A stretch of DNA of 7,009 nt from Pseudomonadota bacterium (GCA_023433965.1 JAEYTQ010000671.1:1-7009), one strand, 5' to 3'; positions 1 to 6,100 are shown, numbered from the stretch's first letter. Notes: a model not told the origin generated them from the sequence alone. Made by a program: numbers and translations.

Positions 1-413
1 CCCTGGTGCAGCAGCAGGGCGTGCTCAACACCACGGTGACGCTGACCGGATCGGCGCGGGTGGCGATGGCGCGCAATCCGCGCGGCCGCAATGCCAATGC
101 AGTGGCGCGCGCACCGCAGCCGGCCGAAGAGCAATACGCGACCACTGGCGATCCCGTGAACCTGACGCCGCCGTCGCAGCCTGCGCGCCGCTACATGCCG
201 CAGGACGACAATTACATCTATCCGGCCGACGGCAGCGACACCGGCGCGCGCTATCCCGCACCGCGCTCGGCGAGCCGCCCGCTCTACGACGCGCAGGTCT
301 ACCAGCAGCAGCCGCGCGTATATTACGACCAGGGATATGGCCAACAGGGCTATTACTACCAGCCCCAGGCTCGGCAGTATTACCAGCCGCGCGGCTATTA
401 CTATCAGAACTGA
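1..413 (+). CDS. Probable L,D-transpeptidase, C-terminal part (5' end outside window)
   Basis: The reading frame is open from the left edge (first full codon at position 3) to a TGA at 411-413, giving about 136 residues. A GTG at position 6 could serve as a start, but the first residues read as the interior of a domain. The segment LVQQQGVLNTTVTLTGSA resembles the end of the YkuD catalytic domain in alphaproteobacterial L,D-transpeptidases, where a 'LY-x-LV-xx-G-xx-NT-x-V-x-(I/V)-TGSA' stretch follows the catalytic SHGC(I/V)R motif. Such enzymes make 3-3 peptidoglycan cross-links or attach proteins to peptidoglycan in the periplasm. The catalytic Cys/His would lie upstream and cannot be seen, so the family call is an inference. 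The last ~110 residues are low-complexity: Pro/Arg/Ala-rich, then strongly Tyr- and Gln-rich with YYYQ, QGYYYQ and RGYYYQN, and look disordered. The next gene starts 38 bases downstream on the same strand, so co-transcription is possible. Alternative: another secreted protein with a Tyr-rich tail. Confidence 0.55.
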   Translation, partial: LVQQQGVLNTTVTLTGSARVAMARNPRGRNANAVARAPQPAEEQYATTGDPVNLTPPSQPARRYMPQDDNYIYPADGSDTGARYPAPRSASRPLYDAQVYQQQPRVYYDQGYGQQGYYYQPQARQYYQPRGYYYQN

Positions 414-443
414 CGCGGCCTCCATCGACAGTCCTCTCCGGCC

Positions 444-447
444 GAGG
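444..447 (+). promoter_or_regulatory. Probable ribosome binding site of the phosphodiesterase gene
   Basis: GAGG lies 4 bases before the ATG at 452. The spacing is short but usable. It supports this start over the in-frame ATG at 512, which would delete the secretion signal. Confidence 0.45.
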
Positions 448-451
448 CACC

Positions 452-1447
452 ATGCCGTCACGTGCCACGATCATTCTGACCGTGCTCTGGGTTCTGACGG
501 CGGGACGGGCGATGGGATCCGACGTGGCCTTCGACCTGGAGGCGCATCGCGGCGGGCGGGCGCTGTTGCCGGAAAACACCCTGCCCGCCTTCGCCCACGC
601 GCTGTCGATGGGCGTGGACACGCTCGAGCTCGACGTCGGCGTGACCGCGGACGGCGAGGTCATCGTCTCGCATGAGCGCAGGCTCAATCCCGATCTCACG
701 CGGGATGCGGGCGGCGCGTACATCACTCCGCCCGGCACGCCTTTCGTGAAATTGCGGCTCGACGAGGTCAGGACCTATGACGTCGGCCGGATCCGGCCGG
801 ACAGCGCCTATGCGAGGCAATTCCCCGAGCAGCGGGCCGTGCCGGGCACGCGCATTCCCACCTTGCGCGAGCTGTTCGCGCTGGTGCGCAAGTCCGGCAA
901 CACGCAGGTGCGCTTCAACATCGAGACCAAGATCGATCCGAACCATCCGGATGAGACGCTGGATCCACAAGGTTTCGTCGCGAAGCTGCTCGCGGTGATC
1001 GCGACCGAGGGATTCTCGGGCCGCGTTACGATCCAGTCGTTCGACTGGCGAACCCTGCTTCTGGTCCAGCAGCAGGCGCCGAACATCCCGACCGCGTATC
1101 TCACGCTCCAGCGCGGCTCGGCTCCGACGGTGGCGCTCGACAGCGCGACGAAATGGACGGCGGGGTTCAGCCCGGCCGATTACGGCGGCTCACTGCCGCG
1201 CACGATCAAGGCTGCGGGCGGCGCGATCTGGTCGCCCTATTTCGGTGACGTGACCGCAGCACTGGTGTCCGAGGCCCACGCGCTCGGACTGCGCGTCGTG
1301 GTGTGGACGGTGAACAAGCGCGAGGACATGACGCGCATGATCGAGGTCGGCGTCGACGGCATCATCTCGGACAGGCCGGATCTGTTACGAGAGGTGGCCG
1401 GCGCGAAGGGAATTGCGCTGGCGGCGGGGACGCCCGTGGCGCCGTAG
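452..1447 (+). CDS. Glycerophosphodiester phosphodiesterase, secreted (GDPD family)
   Basis: The 331-residue protein hydrolyses glycerophosphodiesters, the deacylation products of phospholipids, to glycerol 3-phosphate plus an alcohol. Residues 1-22 (hydrophobic TIILTVLWVL followed by small residues) look like a Sec signal peptide, so it should act in the periplasm. The GDPD TIM-barrel signature is complete: H32-R33 with PENT at 40-43, E59-L-D61 for the metal, H74 in the SHE motif as the second catalytic histidine, and E158-T-K160 on a later strand. QSFDW (195-199), WTVN (285-288) and DGIISDRPDLL (302-312) are the usual closing motifs of bacterial UgpQ/GlpQ-like enzymes. Length is normal for a secreted member. 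It carries an insert with a PGT/RIPTL segment at about 95-140, as periplasmic GlpQ-type enzymes often do. The 3' end faces the next gene with a 17-base gap. I cannot choose between glpQ and ugpQ, so no symbol is given. The family call is firm; the substrate is inferred. Confidence 0.93.
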   Translation: MPSRATIILTVLWVLTAGRAMGSDVAFDLEAHRGGRALLPENTLPAFAHALSMGVDTLELDVGVTADGEVIVSHERRLNPDLTRDAGGAYITPPGTPFVKLRLDEVRTYDVGRIRPDSAYARQFPEQRAVPGTRIPTLRELFALVRKSGNTQVRFNIETKIDPNHPDETLDPQGFVAKLLAVIATEGFSGRVTIQSFDWRTLLLVQQQAPNIPTAYLTLQRGSAPTVALDSATKWTAGFSPADYGGSLPRTIKAAGGAIWSPYFGDVTAALVSEAHALGLRVVVWTVNKREDMTRMIEVGVDGIISDRPDLLREVAGAKGIALAAGTPVAP

Positions 1448-1464
1448 GACGGTCTCGTGCAGCC

Positions 1465-3744
1465 CTACTCCCCATTCTTCCAACGCCGGGACAGCGCGCC
1501 CAGGATGTTGGAATAGTCGTCGGTCCAGACCCGCACCCTGTCATCGGCTTCGGTCTGTTCCCATTGCTTGGAGGACGCGAGCCTGCCGATGTCGGCCTCC
1601 TCGCGCGCGGAGATGACGACATCGGTCGAGAAGATGTAGTCCCCGTCCCGCCCGGAATCCTCGTTGAAGACCCAGCTCTTGAGATCGTTGGCGTCGGCAA
1701 TGCCGACGATAACGGTCTCGAGATCGAGATGGCGGTTGGAGACATGCATCACCACGGCGCCGTGCGGCGCGAGCTTGTCCTTGTAGATCTTCATCGCCTC
1801 TTCGGTGGCAAGATGGATCGGGATCGCGTCGGACGAATAGGCGTCGACGATGACGAGGTCATAGGCGCCGTCGGGCTCCTTGGCGAAGGTGAGGCGCGCA
1901 TCGCCGATGACAGGTTTCATATCGGGCATGCAGCTCGAGATGTAGCGGAAATTCCTGGGGTCGCGCGCCGCATCGACCATGGACTGGTCGATCTCGAAGA
2001 AGGTCCAGCTCTCCCCTGGCGCGGCGGCGCAGGCGAGCGTGCCGGAGCCGACACCGATCGCGGCGACCTTGAGCGGCGCGCCCTTGCGCTCGCGGATCGC
2101 GCTGACGGCCTGACCGATGCCGCCGTCCGCGTGATAGTAGGTGATCGGCTCGGGCCGGCCGGTCACCGGCGTGCCGTCATTGTTGCGGAAGCGCTCGGCG
2201 CCGTGAATGGTGGTGCCGTGCATCAGCACGTGGAAATAACCGCCCGGCGTCACCACGATCTTGTGCACGCCGAAGAAGCTGCGCACCGTCGTGACGCGGC
2301 CCTCGTCTGCGGGATAAACCCGGATCAACACCAGCGCGAGCGCGACGGTGGCGAAGATCTTCCAGCGGCTGGCATTGAGGACGAGCGCGAGCAGCGCGGC
2401 AAGCGCGCCGACGGTGCCGGCGACCCAGACGCGATGATCCCCAAACCAGGTCGAGATGTCGCCCGTCGCATAGGATGGGGCGACGAGCGCCACCGCGAGC
2501 GCGGCGAGCGCCAGCCAGTACCATCTTATGATGCCTGCAAAGCGTTCGTTCGCGGACGGACGGCACAGCGCGGCGAGTGCGATCAGGATCGGGTATTCGG
2601 CGATCCACGAGAAGGTGTAGGGCGCAACAAGCCCCGCGAACAGGCCGCCGACCATGCCGCCGAACGACAGCGCGACATAGAAGCCGGTGAGATGTCTGGC
2701 CGGCGGCCGCGTCCGCGCCAGTTCGCCGTGGCAGGCCATGGCGATGACGAAGAAACACAGTTGATGCCCCCCGAGCGTGAGCAGCAGGTTCTGCTCGCCG
2801 CCAAAGGCCAGCAGGCAGACGACACCGGCGATCGCGACCGGCTGGAGCATCAGCATCCATTTGTGCGGCAAGAGCGGCCGCGACTGGAACACCACCACCC
2901 ATGTCAACAGATAGAGCGACAGCGGCAGCACCCAGAGCAGCGGCGCCGCCGCGACGTCGGTGGAGATGTGCGCCGTGACGGCGATGAGCAGGCCCGACGG
3001 CACCGCGGCCAGGAATATCCAGCGCAGCCGCGTCAGCAGACCCGGCGCCGGAGCAGTCACCGCCTCGTCTCGCGCATTCGCCATTGCCGGCTTCGGCGAA
3101 CGCAACAACAGCGCGCCGCAGGCGCCGATGAGCAGGATCAACAGGCCATAGCCGGCGGTCCAGAACCGGTTCTGCATCTGCAACGTGAACATCGGCTCGA
3201 GCAGGAACGGATAGGACAACAGCGCCAGGAAGCTGCCGATGTTGGAGGAGGCATAGAGAAAATAAGGATCGTGCGCAGCGGGATGGCCGGTGCGGACGAA
3301 CCAGGCCTGCAGCAGCGGATTGTTGGCGGCGAGCGCGAAGAACGGCAGCCCGATCGAGACCACGAACAGGCCGAGCAGCCAGACCGCATAGCCCGAAGCC
3401 GGCGGCTCGCCATAGGCCGAGGCGATGCCGAGCGGCAGCGTCGCGAAGGCCGCGAGCAGCAGCACCAGATGCACCGCCACCGGAACGATCCGGCTCCTCG
3501 CCTGCATCAGAAAATGCGCATAGGCATAGCCCGCGAGCAACAGCGACTGGAAGAACACCATGGCCACCGACCACACCGCCGGCGAGCCGCCGAGCCGCGG
3601 CAGCACCATCTTCGTGAACAGCGGCTGCACCGAGAACAGCAGCAGCGCGCTGACGAAGATCGCAGCGGTGTAGACCGTCAGCAGCAGCCGGTTGCGCGAC
3701 GACGAGGGCTGCTCCGTGGCGGCGGGTTGCACGATCGAATCCAT
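1465..3744 (-). CDS. Membrane protein with C-terminal spermidine-synthase-like domain (fused MFS/spermidine synthase type)
   Basis: The protein has 759 residues from an ATG at 3744. Residues ~20-480 form roughly 13-15 hydrophobic segments. They begin with the family hallmark LFSVQPLFTKMVLPRLGGSP (36-55), typical of proteins annotated 'fused MFS/spermidine synthase'. The rest is a soluble domain: RSFFGV (488-493), MHGTTIHGAE (508-517) and ITYYH (534-538) match the N-terminal part of polyamine synthases. A Rossmann methyltransferase-like fold follows, with GVGSG (564-568), the ribose-binding acid in FEID (583-586), GDAR (614-617) and VDAYSSDAIP (633-642), which corresponds to the catalytic Asp loop of spermidine synthase. 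The family is known to be broad and mostly uncharacterised. Aminopropyl transfer here is inferred, and no polyamine gene (speD, speA) lies nearby. A longer reading from 3852 would add 36 residues encoded by an intergenic repeat, while GGAG sits 5 bases before 3744, so the shorter start is preferred. Some older database entries call such proteins transporters or permeases. Confidence 0.88.
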   Translation of the reverse strand: MDSIVQPAATEQPSSSRNRLLLTVYTAAIFVSALLLFSVQPLFTKMVLPRLGGSPAVWSVAMVFFQSLLLAGYAYAHFLMQARSRIVPVAVHLVLLLAAFATLPLGIASAYGEPPASGYAVWLLGLFVVSIGLPFFALAANNPLLQAWFVRTGHPAAHDPYFLYASSNIGSFLALLSYPFLLEPMFTLQMQNRFWTAGYGLLILLIGACGALLLRSPKPAMANARDEAVTAPAPGLLTRLRWIFLAAVPSGLLIAVTAHISTDVAAAPLLWVLPLSLYLLTWVVVFQSRPLLPHKWMLMLQPVAIAGVVCLLAFGGEQNLLLTLGGHQLCFFVIAMACHGELARTRPPARHLTGFYVALSFGGMVGGLFAGLVAPYTFSWIAEYPILIALAALCRPSANERFAGIIRWYWLALAALAVALVAPSYATGDISTWFGDHRVWVAGTVGALAALLALVLNASRWKIFATVALALVLIRVYPADEGRVTTVRSFFGVHKIVVTPGGYFHVLMHGTTIHGAERFRNNDGTPVTGRPEPITYYHADGGIGQAVSAIRERKGAPLKVAAIGVGSGTLACAAAPGESWTFFEIDQSMVDAARDPRNFRYISSCMPDMKPVIGDARLTFAKEPDGAYDLVIVDAYSSDAIPIHLATEEAMKIYKDKLAPHGAVVMHVSNRHLDLETVIVGIADANDLKSWVFNEDSGRDGDYIFSTDVVISAREEADIGRLASSKQWEQTEADDRVRVWTDDYSNILGALSRRWKNGE

Positions 3745-3749
3745 GGAAG

Positions 3750-3753
3750 CTCC
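3750..3753 (-). promoter_or_regulatory. Ribosome binding site that decides the start of the spermidine-synthase-like gene
   Basis: On the minus strand GGAG is followed by 5 bases and then the ATG at 3744-3742. No comparable site precedes the upstream in-frame ATG at 3852, which would read through a repeat element. Confidence 0.6.
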
Positions 3754-3756
3754 GGC

Positions 3757-3806
3757 AAAAGCGTTTTCCAGCGAAGTGGGCACCGGTTCGCGCAAGACGA
3801 CGCGTC
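3757..3806. repeat. Degenerate palindromic intergenic repeat, Bradyrhizobium type
   Basis: The core AGCGAAGTGGGCACCGGTTC lies between a left arm GCGTTTTC (3761-3768) and a right arm GACGACGC (3796-3803). I recognise this from memory as a common interspersed element of Bradyrhizobium-like genomes, in which the right arm usually reads GAAAACGC and pairs with the left. Here the arms match at 6 of 8 positions, so this copy looks decayed. It lies in the 5' leader of the minus-strand membrane-protein gene, a few bases from its ribosome binding site. The repeat identity needs a genome search; the arms are seen directly. Confidence 0.55.
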
Positions 3807-3915
3807 GGACCATCCCCCCGGCGGGCGCCGGACCGCGCGCAATGGAGCACAAGGCGCTTGAACGGGCAACAAAGTGTGACGTGATGTTGCAGCGGGGAAT
3901 GCTTGATATAAGGGA

Positions 3916-3994
3916 GTCGTTCCGGGCGCCTCGAAGAGGCGGACCCGGAATCTCGAGATTCCAGGTCTGGTCCTTCGGACCATCCTGGAATGAC
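3916..3994. repeat. Two-hairpin palindromic intergenic repeat, Bradyrhizobium type
   Basis: The element is bounded by GTCGTTCC and GGAATGAC. Hairpin A pairs TTCCGGG (3920-3926) with CCCGGAA (3944-3950), and CGCCTC (3927-3932) with GAGGCG (3936-3941), loop GAA. Hairpin B pairs ATTCCAGG (3958-3965) with CCTGGAAT (3984-3991), and TGGTCC (3968-3973) with GGACCA (3977-3982), loop TTC. A perfect 16-base palindrome, GGAATCTCGAGATTCC (3947-3962), joins the hairpins. I recognise the type as an abundant interspersed repeat in Bradyrhizobium and relatives. It lies just upstream of the FAD oxidoreductase gene, and its right end contains an ATG (3990) in frame with that gene. Confidence 0.75.
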
Positions 3995-4016
3995 AGTGGA
4001 ACAATTCGAAGCTCTC

Positions 4017-5627
4017 ATGACCGAAACCGACGTCGTCATCATCGGCGCTGGCCACAACGGCCTCACCTGCGCGGCCTATCTCGCGAAAGCGGGTTTGCGG
4101 GTGCACGTGGTCGAGCGGCGCAAGGTGGTCGGCGGCGCCGCGGTCACCGAGGAGTTTCACCCCGACTTCCGCAATTCGGTTGCGGCCTACACCGTGAGCC
4201 TGCTCAATCCGCAGGTGATCGGTGACCTCGATCTCGCCGGGCAAGGCCTGCGGGTGGTCGAGCGGCGCGCGCAGAATTTCCTGCCCGCGCCCGACAGCAA
4301 CTATCTCCTCACCGGCGAGGGGCGGACCAAAGCCTCGGTCGCACGGCTCAGCGCGCACGATGCGGAGGCCCTCGACGGCTTCTCACGCGAGCTGGAAGAC
4401 ATCGCCGACGTGCTCAGGCAATTCGTGCTGCGCGCGCCACCAAACCTGCTCGACGGCTTCGGCGCGAACGCGATCCGCGAAGCCGTGAACGCGCTGGGGA
4501 CGGCCAACATCCTGCGCGGCCTCACGCTGGAGAGAAGCCGCAGCCTGCTGGATCTCTTCACCCGTTCCGCCGGCGAAGTATTGGACGAGCGTTTCGAGCA
4601 CGATCTGGTCAAGGCGCTGTTCGGCTTCGACGCCATCGTCGGCAACTATGCCAGCCCCTACGCCGCCGGTTCGGCCTACGTCATGCTGCATCATGCCTTC
4701 GGCGAGGTGAACGGCAAGAAGGGCGCCTGGGGCCATGCCATCGGCGGCATGGGCGCGATCACGCAGGCGATGGCGCGCGCGGCGCGCGATCGGGGCGTGG
4801 TGATCGACACAGATGCCGGTGTCCGCGAGGTCATCGTCGAGCGCGACCGCGCGGTCGGCGTGGTGCTGGAGAACGGCACCGCCATCCGCGCGAAATATGT
4901 CGCGGCCAACGTCAATCCGAAGCTGCTGTATACGCGGCTGATCGCGGCGGATGCGCTGCCCGAGGACTTCCTCGCCCGCATCCGGCATTGGAAGAACGGC
5001 TCCGGCACCTTCCGCATGAACGTCGCGCTGGACCGCCTGCCCTCCTTCGCGGCGCTGCCGGGCGAGGGCGATCATCTCACCTCGGGCATCATCCTGGCGC
5101 CGAGCCTTGCCTACATGGACCGTGCCTATGCCGATGCGCGGGCGCAAGGCTGGAGCCGGCAGCCCGTCGTCGAGATGCTGATCCCCTCGACGCTCGACGA
5201 CACGCTGGCGCCCGCCGGCAAGCATGTCGCGAGCCTGTTCTGCCAGCACGTCGCGCCGGAGCTTTCAGAGGGAAGATCCTGGGACGATCATCGCGAAGAA
5301 GTCGCCGATCTCATGATCGCGACGGTGGACGACTACGCGCCCGGTTTTGCCGCGAGCGTGGTGGGCCGCCAGATCCTGTCACCACTCGACCTCGAACGGC
5401 AGTTCGGCCTGCTCGGCGGCGACATCTTCCATGGTGCGCTGACCTTGAACCAGCTGTTTTCGGCGCGGCCGATGCTGGGACACGCCGATTATCGCGGGCC
5501 ATTGCGGGGCCTCTACCATTGTGGCTCCGGCGCCCATCCCGGCGGCGGTGTCACCGGCGCCCCCGGTCACAACGCGGCGCAGGCCATCCTGCGGGATCAC
5601 CGCGCGCTGTTCAGAAGCCGTGGATAG
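4017..5627 (+). CDS. FAD-dependent oxidoreductase, phytoene desaturase-like (PYROXD2-type)
   Basis: The protein has 536 residues from the ATG at 4017. The N-terminus is a dinucleotide-binding Rossmann fold: DVVIIGAGHNGL with G10-x-G12-xx-G15, the ribose-binding E33 in VVERR, and the GG pair at 39-40 (KVVGGAAVTEE) that continues the FAD-binding signature. The C-terminal motif CGSGAHPGGGVTGAPG (502-517) closes the FAD site and is characteristic of the COG1233 group that includes mammalian PYROXD2. Length is normal for the family (~520-560). The substrate is unknown. No carotenoid genes are adjacent, so a CrtI role is not supported. An ATG at 3990 would add nine residues, but it lies inside the palindromic repeat, and homologues usually begin a few residues before the DVVIIGAG strand. 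A weak GAAG sits 5 bases before 4017. It is divergent from the spermidine-synthase-like gene. Its last codons overlap the first unit of the array that follows. Confidence 0.88.
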   Translation: MTETDVVIIGAGHNGLTCAAYLAKAGLRVHVVERRKVVGGAAVTEEFHPDFRNSVAAYTVSLLNPQVIGDLDLAGQGLRVVERRAQNFLPAPDSNYLLTGEGRTKASVARLSAHDAEALDGFSRELEDIADVLRQFVLRAPPNLLDGFGANAIREAVNALGTANILRGLTLERSRSLLDLFTRSAGEVLDERFEHDLVKALFGFDAIVGNYASPYAAGSAYVMLHHAFGEVNGKKGAWGHAIGGMGAITQAMARAARDRGVVIDTDAGVREVIVERDRAVGVVLENGTAIRAKYVAANVNPKLLYTRLIAADALPEDFLARIRHWKNGSGTFRMNVALDRLPSFAALPGEGDHLTSGIILAPSLAYMDRAYADARAQGWSRQPVVEMLIPSTLDDTLAPAGKHVASLFCQHVAPELSEGRSWDDHREEVADLMIATVDDYAPGFAASVVGRQILSPLDLERQFGLLGGDIFHGALTLNQLFSARPMLGHADYRGPLRGLYHCGSGAHPGGGVTGAPGHNAAQAILRDHRALFRSRG

Positions 5628-5831
5628 ACTTGGGGATTGCTTGGGGATGAGCTGTGGACAGGCTGTTGAAAGCTCTGTGGCAAGGCAGAGGATGCCTGGT
5701 GGAGGACCGTCGGGCAACCTTGGGGAAAGCCGGTGGCGACGGTGGGGACAATTGCCGGGAAAATGGGTGGACAGGATGCCGGCAAGCCGCCGGATAATTT
5801 GTAAACATCCCGGGGAGACGCAGGTGGAAAA
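5619..5831 (+). other. Head-to-tail array of DnaA-box-like 9-mers; candidate replication origin or DnaA-titration site
   Basis: Nineteen successive 9-mers resembling TGTGGATAA (reverse complement of TTATCCACA) can be laid on the plus strand, each starting 11 or 12 bases after the last. Starts: 5619, 5631, 5642, 5653, 5664, 5676, 5687, 5698, 5709, 5721, 5732, 5743, 5755, 5766, 5778, 5789, 5800, 5811, 5823. Good units are CGTGGATAG (5619), TGGGGATGA (5642), TGTGGACAG (5653), TGGGGACAA (5743) and GGTGGAAAA (5823), each 7 of 9. Weak ones are AGAGGATGC, GTCGGGCAA and CCGGGAAAA. Core GG at positions 4-5 is kept in 17 of 19 units; A at position 6 and A at position 8 in 15 each. A 2-3 base gap between boxes in one orientation is the known geometry of cooperative low-affinity DnaA arrays in E. 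coli oriC. The phase was chosen by eye (11 or 12 at each step), which inflates the fit. The locus lies between convergent genes and has no coding signal. oriC itself is an inference. Confidence 0.45.
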
Positions 5832-5838
5832 ACGACCG

Positions 5839-5867
5839 CGCCCGCGAGGGGAGTCCCCTCGCGGGCG
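5839..5867 (-). terminator. Rho-independent terminator of the Flp pilin gene
   Basis: A perfect 13-base stem pairs 5839-5851 with 5855-5867 (CGCCCGCGAGGGG with CCCCTCGCGGGCG), with a three-base loop. On the minus strand it is followed after 7 bases by TTTTT (5828-5832 complement). On the plus strand GTGATCAGG follows with no T-tract, so it serves the minus-strand pilin, whose stop codon is about 57 bases upstream in the transcript. It also marks the right edge of the box array. Confidence 0.85.
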
Positions 5868-5924
5868 GTGATCAGGAATAGCCCTCTGAAGAAAATTGCC
5901 CCCGCTGGGAAATGGAGGCGGAAA

Positions 5925-6089
5925 TTACTTCAAGGAGGTGCTAATCGACGTGAACTTCTCGTTCAGCGAGGTGCCGAGGCCGTTCACCACGGTGATGATC
6001 GCCAGAGCGATACCCGCGGCAATCAGGCCGTACTCGATCGCAGTTGCACCGGACTCATCCGACCAGAACCTCTGAATCATGCTCTTCAA
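5925..6089 (-). CDS. Flp/Fap-type type IVb pilin
   Basis: The protein has 54 residues from a TTG at 6089: a short basic leader MKSMIQRFWSDESG, the prepilin-peptidase site G14/A15, then the type IVb motif ATAIEYGLIAAG with the conserved Glu at +5 (E19) and Tyr (Y20). A hydrophobic helix follows (GLIAAGIALAIITVV), ending in NGLGTSLNEKFTSISTSLK. Flp pilins are processed by TadV/CpaA and assembled by the Tad/Cpa secretion machinery into adhesive pili used in surface attachment. A perfect GGAGG lies 6 bases before the TTG but 15 before the internal ATG at 6080, so the TTG is favoured; databases may list the 51-residue ATG form. A still longer frame from TTG 6113 would run through the Shine-Dalgarno site. 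No cpa/tad genes are in the window, so it is either an isolated pilin or at the edge of a cluster. A strong terminator follows the gene. Confidence 0.9.
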   Translation of the reverse strand: MKSMIQRFWSDESGATAIEYGLIAAGIALAIITVVNGLGTSLNEKFTSISTSLK

Positions 6090-6095
6090 GACTAG

Positions 6096-6100
6096 CCTCC
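6096..6100 (-). promoter_or_regulatory. Shine-Dalgarno site deciding the pilin start
   Basis: GGAGG on the minus strand is 6 bases from TTG (6089-6087) and 15 bases from the first ATG (6080-6078). This spacing favours the TTG start. Confidence 0.65.

Noticed and set aside
3745..3852. N-terminal extension of 36 residues for the spermidine-synthase-like protein
   Set aside because: It is encoded largely by a decayed intergenic repeat, lacks a ribosome binding site at its ATG, and is not part of the family's N-terminus.
1303..3861. Plus-strand open frame of 852 codons antisense to the membrane-protein gene
   Set aside because: Its translation is rich in Arg, Gly, Asp, Glu, Gln and His with no domain or membrane pattern, as expected from the antisense of a GC-rich gene. 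The minus-strand frame has clear family motifs, membrane segments and a ribosome binding site.
3887..3912. Sigma-70-type promoter TTGCAG ... TATAAG upstream of the oxidoreductase
   Set aside because: The spacer is only 14 bases, and the downstream repeat makes a long structured leader. Not strong enough to list as a feature.
2177..4066. Minus-strand open frame of 629 codons overlapping the membrane-protein gene in another frame
   Set aside because: Ala/Arg-rich low-complexity translation. It runs through both intergenic repeats and shows no recognisable domain.
4383..5249. Minus-strand open frame of 288 codons inside the oxidoreductase gene
   Set aside because: Antisense shadow with Arg/Asp/His-rich composition and no domain signature.
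5611..5808. Minus-strand open frames of 62-65 codons across the box array
   Set aside because: Pro/Ser/His-rich translations with no start context. The 11-12 base periodicity is not a multiple of three and explains the sequence better than coding.
5619..5831. CRISPR array
   Set aside because: The repeated unit is only ~9 degenerate bases with 2-3 base gaps; there are no spacers and no cas genes.
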